A stretch of DNA of 37,076 bases, taken from positions 1 to 37,076 of the forward strand of contig JAHFAF010000014.1 of NCBI GenBank assembly GCA_023250715.1, written 5' to 3'. The stretch comes from Pseudobdellovibrionaceae bacterium. GTDB taxonomy: Bacteria > Bdellovibrionota > FAC87 > UBA2466. The notes under the pieces were generated by a model. The model was given only the letters and a program-made list of their open reading frames with translations, did not search any database and was not told the origin of the DNA. Below, piece after piece: positions 7,260 to 16,397 of the stretch. How positions within the stretch are numbered: the first letter of the stretch is position 1; every line of letters begins with the position of its first letter. Position numbers and translations under genes: made by a program.

Positions 7260-10200
7260 AAAGACGTGGACGGCGTGACGTTTTCCATCGTCCACCAACA
7301 AAATATCTTGCGATTCCATTCTCACACCGTCCAATTCGACATAGCGTTCGGAGTTGGAAGTTTGATTGGTCACGATGATGGAATAGGTAGACGTTCCCCG
7401 CTGATAGACCATTTCAAATCCTCGCCAGGCTTTTGGGATACAGGGACTTATCCTCAATCGATCCGCACGCAACTCGAAACCCAAGATTGATTCGAGACCT
7501 GCCCGGTACATCCAGCTCGCAGAGCCGGTGTACCAGGTCCAGCCGCCGCGACCGATATGAGGGAACATGCCGTAGACATCGGCTGCGACAACATAGGGCT
7601 CGACCTTGTATTTGTTTAAGCCAGCACGAGAGGAAGAATGATTGATGGGGTTGAGCAATCCATAGAGCTCGCCAGCGCGGTCTCCATCTCCCTGTTGAGC
7701 AAACGCCATTAATGTCCAAATAGCCGCGTGAGTGTATTGGCCGCCATTTTCACGTACGCCAGGGACGTAGCCTTTTATATAGCCAGGGTCAGTCGGGCTC
7801 TTATCAAATGGCGGGGTAAATAACTTTACCAGGCCCTCTCCCCGATCGATTAGAAATTGATCGACCGCCGCCATCGCATGCTTCGCTCTTTGTGGATTGC
7901 CGGCTCCCGAGAGTACGGCCCAGGATTGCGCGATGGAATCAATTCGGCATTCTTGGCTTGTCGCGGATCCTAGAGGAGTTCCATCGTCAAAATAGGCACG
8001 ACGGTACCAATCGCCGTCCCAAGCATTCTCCTCAATCGCCTTTCTTAGCTTCTCCATGTGCGCACGGTAAACGCTAGCGCGATTTTTTTCAGACTCTCCC
8101 ATTAGACCAATAAATTTTTCAAGTGTTGTGTGAAGAAACCAGGCGACCCAAACACTTTCCCCCTTACCCTCGTGGCCAACTCGGTTCATGCCGTCATTCC
8201 AGTCACCCGTGCCCATCAAGGGTAAACCATGACTTCCCACTTTCAGGCTGCGATCGAGCGCACGCACACAGTGCTCCAGGACCGTGGCTTTTTCCTTGGA
8301 AAGAGTAGGCTGAAGATAGGCGCTATCCAACGCAAGATCCAATGGTGGGCCTTCGATGAAGGGAACTAACTCGCGCAAAATGCTGTGATCTCCCGTTTTT
8401 TCGACGTAGAAACTCGTTACGAACGGGAGCCACAATAAATCGTCGGAGAAGTGAGTGCGCACTCCCCTTCCCGTGGGTGGATGCCACCAATGTTGGACGT
8501 CACCCTCTTCAAATTGCCTCGCAGCCGCTGTAAGAATTTGAGCTCTTGCGATCTGGGGTTTGGAGTACGTAAGCGCCATTACGTCTTGCAATTGATCTCT
8601 AAACCCATAGGCGCCACCAGATTGATAAAAGGCAGAACGTGCCCATACCCGACAGGAGAGAGTCTGGTAAAGGAGCCAACGATTCATCAGGGTGTTCATC
8701 GCAATATCCGGCGTTTTGATTTCGATCGTTCCCAGAACTTCGTCCCAGTACGCCGTAACTTGATTGAAAGCAGCTCTCACATTTGTTGTGCTATCGAATC
8801 GGCGGGTCAACTCGCGGGCCTCCTCGATGTGATTTACTTGGCCAAGCACAATTAAAACTTCGCGTTCTTCCCCTGGGGCTAGAGCGAACTTCTTTTGCAA
8901 AGCCGCGCACGGATCGAGGCCAGCACCCGAAAGACCCGATAATGACTCTCGACCTAATCCCGCAGGACGGGCAGGACTTCGGTTTCTACCGAGAAATGCC
9001 TTTCTATCGCAGGTAAAGCTCTCGGGAGTGCCACTCATGAAGCTGAATGCCAGTCGGTCGTGAAACTCATTGTTATATCGATTTCGTGCGAGAAGCATTC
9101 CAGAGTCAGGATCTCTTTCAGTCAAAACGTGCGCCGAAGAAAAATCGCGTTGAGAACCTAACACCCATTCGAGGTAACTAGTGACCGACAATTGGCGCGT
9201 AAAAGTGCTTGTGTTCTTAAGACGCAGATAGCTCAGCTTCACTTCCGCATCCAGTGGAACGAAGATCTGTAGCTCCGATGAGATCCCATGACTCGAGTGC
9301 TCGAATTGACTGTAACCTTGGCCGTGCTTGATAACGAAGGTTCCCTTCCCTCGAATCGGAAGTGGAGTGGGAGTCCAGTACTCGCCCGTCTCTTCGTCTC
9401 TAATATAGATCGCTTCGCTTATGGGATCGGTAACTGCATCGTTGGACCAAGCAGTTAGTCGGTTCTCGCGGCTATTTACAGACCAGGTATAGCCCGCGCC
9501 GGATTCGGAAATGATGAATCCGAAATCTTTTTCATTAGCAATAACGTTAATCCACGGGGCCGGCGTCCACTGCCCTTCGTTGAGCACCGTAACATAATGA
9601 CGACCTCCCTCCGTAAAACCTCCAAGGCCATTGAAAAATTCCAGCGGCGCAATTATGGGTGCGATGGCCGGTTCCTGATGTTTTGCCCGCGTAGGGATCA
9701 GGGGATCGGGCAAAACCTCTTCGATAGATCGTCTTTTTATTTGTTCCTGCAGAGTCCCCTTTTCAGAATTTATGTCAACGCGGGCAACCGCCTTTAAGAG
9801 CGTAATATCCTCTTTTGGAATGATATCGGCTCGGCGGACGAACACTCCCCCCGGCTTGTCCACCAAGGCCTGGGAGCCGCTCATTCTGATCTGCTTTTGC
9901 ATCTCCTCCTGTAGCGCCTGCAAGTAGCTCGGGGCTGTCTCGTTGAGTAGAACAAGATCGAAAGTAAGTCCCTTGAGCCGCAAGTACTCGTGTGCATGCA
10001 GTAACTCACGAACCATCCTCATATCTTTTTCGTTATTGATCCGGGCTAATACAATAGGGAGATCACCGCTGATTCCGTATGCCCACAGTCCCGCTTGAGT
10101 CTTGTTGTTCAGCGCTAGAGTGTGCGGACGTGCCCGCAGAGACGGATCGGAATAGATTACTCGCCCCGCCAAGCGCTGGAACGTATGGGCTTCGTCGCTC

Positions 10201-13200
10201 GAAATATTCATGTGGCGTAGTTGCACTCGAGATTTTGTCCAGGCGAGCTCCGTCCCGCGCGTGAAAATATGGATGTCGTGGTATTTATCGGCGAGGCGCA
10301 ATGCCTCATCGCGAGACTGCGCCACCCCCGTGACGAAGCTCACTCGAGCTGTTTCTCCAGGATTGATGCGAATGGATTGCCTGAGTGAAAAAATGGGATC
10401 AAGAACGGAACCGACCGTGTCGGAAAGTGGGCGATCTTCGGTAATGACGAATGCGTTCGAAGGATTGCGGCCTCTTCCTAGGAATCGAGCCCTGTCCGTT
10501 TCGTATTGGACGGAGCCGACTGACTCCCCCTCGGTAACGACCCCGTGAAATCCCCAAATCTGCGCCTCGGCGTCGGATCGCTGTCGCCTGGTCGCAAGAA
10601 GAGTCTCCTCGACCGGCAGAAATTCGGTTTGAACGAAAAGATTGCTGAACGCTGGATGAGCGAGGTCATCTTGCGGTAATGCCAAAACAACTTCCATAAA
10701 ACTCGTGACCTCGTACTCCCTTACATCGGGGGAGTTATTCGTCAAAGAGATGCGACGGATTTCGACATTATCTTCAGGCGAGACGATAATTTCGCTGTGG
10801 GTGATCGTTCGTCCGTCCCTGCGCAGAAACTCGACCTTATCCTCTGAGAAAGTTACCTCATATTTTCTCGGGGAAATTCCGGCTGGGTGGTAACTCGTCG
10901 ACCAGACCAATCCAGTCGCACGGTTTCTTACATAAAAGTACTGCCCCCAATGATCTCGGGTGACATCTTCCCGCCAGCGGCTCACAGCGTAGGCACCGGA
11001 GCGCGAATACCCGGAGCCAGCAGTTGTGATCATGACCGAGTAGGTGCCATTGGAGAGCAGCTGCGTTCTAGGCGTCGGGAGATCGACGTCGGCGAAGACT
11101 CTGGGGTTCCAGTCCGTCGAAAAGCGCGTGCCCTGGTAGTGCACTTCCTCCGCCCTCGGTCGCGAAATAGTCACTCTCTGGGGAATGCGCTCCTGCAAAA
11201 GAAGCTGAGTTGCCTTTACCAAAGGCTCCGAATGAAAGCGCCTTTGCATGGGGTTGTCGTTCAAAAGATTGTTCATTGAAACCAGACTCATCCCTTGATG
11301 GTGCGCCATGAACGATCGCAGGATGAAGCTCTTCTGGTTTTTCGGGAGGCGCTCCGGTGTGTAGTCAATCGACTCGTAAAAGCCGTAACGGGAAAATGCG
11401 CCCTTCTCTTCCAGGTCTCGCAAGTTAGAAAGCGAACCCAAGGGATCGATAGGGGCGGCCAGCATCGTAGAGTAGGGGGAAACCACTAGATCGTCGCTCA
11501 AGCCACGCTTCAATCCCAGTCCAGGAATTCCGAAAGGGCCATACTGATAGATGAGCTGCAAATCGCGTGCATTAAAGCCAGCTTCAGAAACCCCCCACGG
11601 AACCCCTTGCTCTCTGCCATACTCGATTTGGCGGGACACGACAGCCTGATAAGTTTGATCGAGCAGTGTATCGGCGTAACGTCGCATCACCAGCAAAGGC
11701 ATAAGGTACTCGAACATCGTGCCGGTCCACGAGATCAAAGAGCGACCACCTTTTACCGATGTCATCTGTCGACCGAGCTTGAACCAATGTTCTTGTGGAA
11801 TATCGCCCTTGGCGATGGCCACGAAGCTCGTCAACCGTGACTCGGACGCCAGCAAATCATAGTAAGAATTATCGGGCCTGCCGTCACCGACGTTAAAACC
11901 AATGATGAAAAGCTTTCGCTGCTCATCGAATAAAAACTTAAAATCCATTGCAAGCGCCATCTCGTCGCATTTTTCAATAAGGTTTAATTGGCGATTGCGC
12001 AGGTCATCCGCGTTTTGCGTGGAGTCGTCCGACCAGGACGCAAGCTTCAAGAGATCGCGCTCGAATTCGTTCACTTGACGGAGTGCTGCATTTAGCCACA
12101 CGCGGACTTCCCGAAAAGGCTGGTCCGTGGCTTCTACCAACAAAGCATTCAGGATATCGTCGATATCCATCAAATTTTTCTTTACCGTGTGCAGAGAGCT
12201 GTCGTAGGAGATCAACGATTCCCAGGGACTTGCCTTCACAATATCGAGAGTTTCCCTCACAGCTCTCTGAAATTGCTGAAGACTGACCACGCCCGCGCTA
12301 TGCGCAACATTTTGAACTCGACTGGCCTCTACATTGAGTAGGTCCAGTGTATCGGCGAGGCCCTCTTGCGCTCGGGGATTGGTTGGAAAGTTATTTTCGC
12401 CAAGTTCGGAAATAGCCTGCTTGAGAGTGAGTAAATGCCCCGCCAGGTTTCCACTATCGACCGTGGAAACATACCGAGGCCTTAACGGCTCCAGAGTTTG
12501 CGTGTCATACCAGTTAAAGAAATGCCCGTGCTTGCGCTCGAGTTTTGCCAGAGTCGAAAACGTTTTTTCGATGGACTCGATGAATTCCAGAAGGCCTATA
12601 TAGCCTAGGTCATAGGCGGAGCTCAAAGAAAGTAACTGCAATCCGATATTGGTGGGGGACGTGCGGTGGGCCACCACCGGTTGCGGCTCTTCTTGAAAGT
12701 TATCCGGGGCCAGATAGTTATCCTGCTTAGTAACGAAGGTCTCGAAGAAATGCCATGTGCGTCGGGCGTAGAATCGAAAAGCTGCGACTTCAGCGGCTCC
12801 CAATGGACGCCTACGTTTTGTTGGTCTTTGCTTAATCCAAACTTTCAGAAATGGATTGCCGAGCCATGCAACAAGAAAGGGAGCCGCGACACCAAAGGCC
12901 TCGGGCCTACGAAATAAAATGAGCAGACTTGCCAGCCCAGCAACGATCGGGCCGGGACCCAGAGTATTCCTCCAGGATCTTGATTTGATCTTGCCTTCCT
13001 CTTGCGTCTCTTGCGACTCCGAGAAGCTTTTCCATTCCAGAAGTTTTTTATGACTAACAAACGTACGATAAAAGACGCGAACGATTGCGTCGATTTGATT
13101 CCACGCCTGCTCAGCCATGAAGACTAGCATTAGGAAAATTTGTTGTGCCTGGACCGTGGCCCCAGCCCAACTGTGTCCGATGTGTCCGCGCCAGGATACG

Positions 13201-15830
13201 CCTTGGCGGTGATGGAAAATATTGTTAGTGACCGTAGCGTAAACGGGAAAGGCAAAGAGAATCACTATCATCAACGTCCAGATGAGGGGCGATCCTGGAA
13301 GCACGGTCCATGCTAGGAGCAACCAAAGGAGAGCTGCGGTTGGCTCGAGACTGCGGCGGAGGTTGTCCAAAATTTTCCACTTAGAAAAGAGAGAGAGCGT
13401 ATTTTTGGCGAAAGCCGAGCGTGCGGTTGGAACATACGGAAATAGCCAGCGTGCGATTTGCCAATCGCCACGAATCCAACGGTGCTGTCTTCCCGAATAG
13501 GTCTCGTAGTCCGATGGGTAATCATCGAATAGTTCCACGTCGGAGACCAAGGCCGAGCGGGCAAAGCAACCCTCGAAGAGATCGTGACTCAAAAGGGTAT
13601 TCTCAGGAGCCCGGGCCTCTAGCGAGGCCTCGAAGGCATCGACTACATACAGTGCCTTACCTGTGTAACTGCCCTCTCCAAATAGATCCTGATACACATC
13701 CGAACAGGCCGTAGTGTACGGATCGAGGCCTGTGCTTCCCGAGAAGAGATGAGCGAAGCGAGTACGGCTGGCGCTTACCAACGATACACTAGCTCGCGGC
13801 TGCAAGATGCCGTAACCACGAACCACTCGCCTCTTCTCCGTGCTGAATTCAGGTTGATTGAGCGGATGAAGGATCGTTCCTATGAGCTGATGGGCTGCCC
13901 CTCTCGGAAGCTGAGTGTCGGAATCTAGCGTGATCACGTACTTTATCTTCGACAGAAACTCAGGCTCAGCAGTTGGGTCGAGGAAAGTAGTGTCGGTGGC
14001 GCGTCTTAACAGACGATTCAGCTCGTGCAGCTTTCCGCGCTTTCGCTCGTAGCCCATCCACTTGCCTTCGCAAGCATTGAATTTCCGGTGCCTGTGGAAA
14101 AGGAAAAAACGCTTTTCATTTTTGGTCCCATATTTTTCATTGAGTACGTCGATACCTTTGCGGGCCATCTTCAACAGCGCCGCGTCCTCGGGTAGCCGTT
14201 CCTGGTCCGCATCGCTAAAGTCGCCCAAGAGAGCGAAGTAAATATAAGGATCTTGGTTCGCAAGATAGTGGACTTCCAGTCCTTCGAGAAGGACCTGAAC
14301 GACACTCGCCTTCGAGAGAAGTGTCGGGACCACCACCATCGTCGCAGCCTCTTCAGGAATTCCTTCTTCCGTATCGAGCTTCGGCAGGGGTTTTGGCTTG
14401 AGAAGAAAGGCGACGCTGTGGTTGAGAATACTCAAGGCAAATTCGCTCGCAGGAATTAGCGCAAGCAAACAAAAAAGTAGACCTGCGAAAAAATCCCCCC
14501 CGGCATCCCTGAAATATTTCAGAACGGGCAACAAGAGCAGGAGTGTGAGTGCCGCGAGTGATACTAGGTAGACGAAAGTCGGGCGGCGCAGTACCCAGCG
14601 CGTAAGACGCTCCTCCAGGCGCGGCTGGTATTGAATGGACTTCTCGAAATCAACGCCGCCGTCTCCTATCAGGTAGTAGCCAACGTGAGACGACTTTTTG
14701 TGCTCGGCTTCCTTCGCGGCCTCAACGACACGTCGAACCACTTCGATCTCGCTCAACTTCGATCGCTTGGAGAGCCGCTCGACCGAATGCCGGTAGCGAT
14801 CTCTCGTCGCAAAATCCATCAGCCCGTACATCCCGGCCGGGTCTTCGTCCAAGATTGGATCGACCAAGCTCACGCTTTCGACAAAATCACGCCAGTCGAG
14901 AGCGGACAAAAGTCGCATACTCGAGATGATATTGCCCACCGTTACCTGGGCCGTGGCCTGCCGTTTGTGCTCTAGTTGAGTGACCTGCTCGGTGTGGGTG
15001 TCGTGGTGCTCTGCAAGCTGTTTTTCGAGCCAATCGAAGGCAGGTAATATGTCCGGATCTTGATCGCGCAGGCGCTGAGTCAGCTGCACAATGAAAGCAC
15101 GATCGAACTGACGAGGTTCTCCGACTTGAACCCGAAGGATCCTCAGCACGTCTTCAGTTTCGAGATCGGGCTGAACCGCTAGGGCTAAAAGCTCATCTGC
15201 TAGCGCATCCGCCTCGGCCCTCTTCTGCCTCGCGTTTACGATTCTTAGTGCCAGCGGAGTCAAGTGCTCAACGAGTGCGATACGCAGAGTGATCGCCGTG
15301 GCCCATAACTCACCGATGGTAAGAGGGGACTTACTTTGAAAAGAACGCAGGAAACGTTTTAGCGTCTCCACATCGAGTCGGCTGTCGGTGTGAGCGATAA
15401 TTGCAAGCGCTACCGCGTACACCCGTGGGTACCCTTGTAACTCTCCCGAAATGAGCTTCGGAAGCTCATCGTAATAACCCTTCGGCAGGTCTTGTTTGAT
15501 TTCCCGAAGCTGGTCTTCGACGATGTGAAAATTATCCACGAACCATTCGGCCGCAGGAGATACCTGCTCTTTGTCGCGGATAGCCTCTGTTAATTTCAGA
15601 TAGGCCGAAAGCAGCTGTCGCCCATTCTCCTTGAGCTGCGGCAAGATGAATCGCCCACGCTTAGGGGTGGGACTGACGTTGAGCTCGCCTGCCAAGTACG
15701 CTGCATATTGCTCGAGCCGTTCGATACTGAAGAACTCATCGCGAATGGGATCTTCATTCAGCAAATCGGTGGAACGCCGTAAAATCTGCAAGAAGTTGGC
15801 GTAAGTACGGTTGGTTTCAGCACTCAGCAT
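7254..15830 (-). CDS. ndvB: Cyclic beta-1,2-glucan synthase (GT84-GH94, NdvB/ChvB family)
   Basis: This 2858-residue membrane enzyme matches the usual ~2800-2900 length of the family. A soluble N-terminal region leads to transmembrane segments around residues 415-475. The GT84 glycosyltransferase follows, with LDSDTQLPRG near 635 and QHRWIRGDWQ near 783, then more membrane helices (about 830-870 and 950-985). A glucoamylase-like domain (EAGFNARDL near 1417) and two beta-supersandwich segments come next. The GH94 phosphorylase-type domain follows, with GTGDWNDGMNRVG near 2545 holding the expected catalytic aspartate. In characterised members the GT84 part makes linear beta-1,2-glucan from UDP-glucose and the GH94 part sets chain length before cyclisation. 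Product glucans accumulate in the periplasm for osmotic adaptation or envelope function. All key motifs are present. No transporter gene (ndvA/chvA) is adjacent. Confidence 0.95.
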   Translation of the reverse strand: MLSAETNRTYANFLQILRRSTDLLNEDPIRDEFFSIERLEQYAAYLAGELNVSPTPKRGRFILPQLKENGRQLLSAYLKLTEAIRDKEQVSPAAEWFVDNFHIVEDQLREIKQDLPKGYYDELPKLISGELQGYPRVYAVALAIIAHTDSRLDVETLKRFLRSFQSKSPLTIGELWATAITLRIALVEHLTPLALRIVNARQKRAEADALADELLALAVQPDLETEDVLRILRVQVGEPRQFDRAFIVQLTQRLRDQDPDILPAFDWLEKQLAEHHDTHTEQVTQLEHKRQATAQVTVGNIISSMRLLSALDWRDFVESVSLVDPILDEDPAGMYGLMDFATRDRYRHSVERLSKRSKLSEIEVVRRVVEAAKEAEHKKSSHVGYYLIGDGGVDFEKSIQYQPRLEERLTRWVLRRPTFVYLVSLAALTLLLLLPVLKYFRDAGGDFFAGLLFCLLALIPASEFALSILNHSVAFLLKPKPLPKLDTEEGIPEEAATMVVVPTLLSKASVVQVLLEGLEVHYLANQDPYIYFALLGDFSDADQERLPEDAALLKMARKGIDVLNEKYGTKNEKRFFLFHRHRKFNACEGKWMGYERKRGKLHELNRLLRRATDTTFLDPTAEPEFLSKIKYVITLDSDTQLPRGAAHQLIGTILHPLNQPEFSTEKRRVVRGYGILQPRASVSLVSASRTRFAHLFSGSTGLDPYTTACSDVYQDLFGEGSYTGKALYVVDAFEASLEARAPENTLLSHDLFEGCFARSALVSDVELFDDYPSDYETYSGRQHRWIRGDWQIARWLFPYVPTARSAFAKNTLSLFSKWKILDNLRRSLEPTAALLWLLLAWTVLPGSPLIWTLMIVILFAFPVYATVTNNIFHHRQGVSWRGHIGHSWAGATVQAQQIFLMLVFMAEQAWNQIDAIVRVFYRTFVSHKKLLEWKSFSESQETQEEGKIKSRSWRNTLGPGPIVAGLASLLILFRRPEAFGVAAPFLVAWLGNPFLKVWIKQRPTKRRRPLGAAEVAAFRFYARRTWHFFETFVTKQDNYLAPDNFQEEPQPVVAHRTSPTNIGLQLLSLSSAYDLGYIGLLEFIESIEKTFSTLAKLERKHGHFFNWYDTQTLEPLRPRYVSTVDSGNLAGHLLTLKQAISELGENNFPTNPRAQEGLADTLDLLNVEASRVQNVAHSAGVVSLQQFQRAVRETLDIVKASPWESLISYDSSLHTVKKNLMDIDDILNALLVEATDQPFREVRVWLNAALRQVNEFERDLLKLASWSDDSTQNADDLRNRQLNLIEKCDEMALAMDFKFLFDEQRKLFIIGFNVGDGRPDNSYYDLLASESRLTSFVAIAKGDIPQEHWFKLGRQMTSVKGGRSLISWTGTMFEYLMPLLVMRRYADTLLDQTYQAVVSRQIEYGREQGVPWGVSEAGFNARDLQLIYQYGPFGIPGLGLKRGLSDDLVVSPYSTMLAAPIDPLGSLSNLRDLEEKGAFSRYGFYESIDYTPERLPKNQKSFILRSFMAHHQGMSLVSMNNLLNDNPMQRRFHSEPLVKATQLLLQERIPQRVTISRPRAEEVHYQGTRFSTDWNPRVFADVDLPTPRTQLLSNGTYSVMITTAGSGYSRSGAYAVSRWREDVTRDHWGQYFYVRNRATGLVWSTSYHPAGISPRKYEVTFSEDKVEFLRRDGRTITHSEIIVSPEDNVEIRRISLTNNSPDVREYEVTSFMEVVLALPQDDLAHPAFSNLFVQTEFLPVEETLLATRRQRSDAEAQIWGFHGVVTEGESVGSVQYETDRARFLGRGRNPSNAFVITEDRPLSDTVGSVLDPIFSLRQSIRINPGETARVSFVTGVAQSRDEALRLADKYHDIHIFTRGTELAWTKSRVQLRHMNISSDEAHTFQRLAGRVIYSDPSLRARPHTLALNNKTQAGLWAYGISGDLPIVLARINNEKDMRMVRELLHAHEYLRLKGLTFDLVLLNETAPSYLQALQEEMQKQIRMSGSQALVDKPGGVFVRRADIIPKEDITLLKAVARVDINSEKGTLQEQIKRRSIEEVLPDPLIPTRAKHQEPAIAPIIAPLEFFNGLGGFTEGGRHYVTVLNEGQWTPAPWINVIANEKDFGFIISESGAGYTWSVNSRENRLTAWSNDAVTDPISEAIYIRDEETGEYWTPTPLPIRGKGTFVIKHGQGYSQFEHSSHGISSELQIFVPLDAEVKLSYLRLKNTSTFTRQLSVTSYLEWVLGSQRDFSSAHVLTERDPDSGMLLARNRYNNEFHDRLAFSFMSGTPESFTCDRKAFLGRNRSPARPAGLGRESLSGLSGAGLDPCAALQKKFALAPGEEREVLIVLGQVNHIEEARELTRRFDSTTNVRAAFNQVTAYWDEVLGTIEIKTPDIAMNTLMNRWLLYQTLSCRVWARSAFYQSGGAYGFRDQLQDVMALTYSKPQIARAQILTAAARQFEEGDVQHWWHPPTGRGVRTHFSDDLLWLPFVTSFYVEKTGDHSILRELVPFIEGPPLDLALDSAYLQPTLSKEKATVLEHCVRALDRSLKVGSHGLPLMGTGDWNDGMNRVGHEGKGESVWVAWFLHTTLEKFIGLMGESEKNRASVYRAHMEKLRKAIEENAWDGDWYRRAYFDDGTPLGSATSQECRIDSIAQSWAVLSGAGNPQRAKHAMAAVDQFLIDRGEGLVKLFTPPFDKSPTDPGYIKGYVPGVRENGGQYTHAAIWTLMAFAQQGDGDRAGELYGLLNPINHSSSRAGLNKYKVEPYVVAADVYGMFPHIGRGGWTWYTGSASWMYRAGLESILGFELRADRLRISPCIPKAWRGFEMVYQRGTSTYSIIVTNQTSNSERYVELDGVRMESQDILLVDDGKRHAVHVFL

Positions 15831-15869
15831 TGCTCGTTTAACTTACGTCGCAACTGCTGAAGATACGAG

Positions 15870-16295
15870 CTAATAGAATGGGTGAAGTTTTTTATCGGCA
15901 ACGATTTTTATTACTTGTTCTTGATTCATCTTTCCATCCCGGAGCGCGACATACAGCTGCATCTCTAAGTTCGGTCTTAGGGCTTTCACTGCCTTGTGCT
16001 CCGGCCATAAATTGTCGGGTTGATTGGTTCCCCCAAGAGACAGTGGAATGAAGTGATCGATGGTGTAGTCCTTTCGCTCGGCTTTGGGAATTTCATACTC
16101 TTCGTAGATGCGCGTCTTTAGAGACGTGCTCACATTTCGCTCGCAATAGGGGATTTCTTCTTCGTATCGATACTCGAAGAAGTCTGCGTCTTCCTCCGTG
16201 CAAAGACTGCCCGAAGTGATGTCCTCTTCCGGCGTGAGAGGATAGGCTAATGCCCAGAACGGCACACAGAGGACGAACAGAAGAACAAGCTTCAT
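15870..16295 (-). CDS. Exported HNH nuclease-like protein
   Basis: This 141-residue protein has a signal peptide (MKLVLLFVLCVPFWALA) and a start preceded by GGGGGAG. The C-terminal half carries an HNH-type core: TIDHFIPLSLGG, N in GGTN, then DNLWPEH. The core Asp-His, the Asn and the final His of the beta-beta-alpha-metal fold are present, while the flanking CxxC zinc pairs of many HNH enzymes are absent. Two cysteines in the mature part (SLC, PYC) may form a disulphide. A secreted metal-dependent nuclease, for nucleic-acid scavenging or attack on other cells, is the simplest reading; activity is inferred. It lies 39 nt before ndvB and may share its transcript. Confidence 0.8.
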   Translation of the reverse strand: MKLVLLFVLCVPFWALAYPLTPEEDITSGSLCTEEDADFFEYRYEEEIPYCERNVSTSLKTRIYEEYEIPKAERKDYTIDHFIPLSLGGTNQPDNLWPEHKAVKALRPNLEMQLYVALRDGKMNQEQVIKIVADKKLHPFY

Positions 16296-16350
16296 ATCTC
16301 CCCCAGTGGAATCAAAATTTAATCGGAATAAGACCTGCGTAAGACGAGAA

Positions 16351-16368
16351 GAGTGAATTATATCACTC
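16351..16368 (-). promoter_or_regulatory. Perfect TATAAT within an inverted repeat, likely promoter/operator of the HNH gene
   Basis: Read on the minus strand the site is GAGTGA-TATAAT-TCACTC: a consensus -10 hexamer framed by perfect 6-bp inverted arms. It would start transcription about 50-55 nt upstream of the HNH-protein ATG. No good -35 is seen 16-18 nt upstream, which would fit an activator-dependent or repressor-controlled promoter. Confidence 0.5.
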
Positions 16369-16383
16369 TAGCCCTAAGATTCT

Positions 16384-16397
16384 AGGCGGATCCGCCT
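16384..16397. repeat. 14-bp perfect palindrome at the end of the peptidase M49 gene
   Basis: AGGCGGATCCGCCT is self-complementary and touches the stop codon of the dipeptidyl peptidase gene. It has no T-run on either strand and no loop, so a standard intrinsic terminator is unlikely; it may be chance or a protein site. Confidence 0.4.

Noticed and set aside
16384-16397. Intrinsic terminator after the DPP III gene
   Set aside because: The palindrome has no loop and no T-run on the minus strand downstream.
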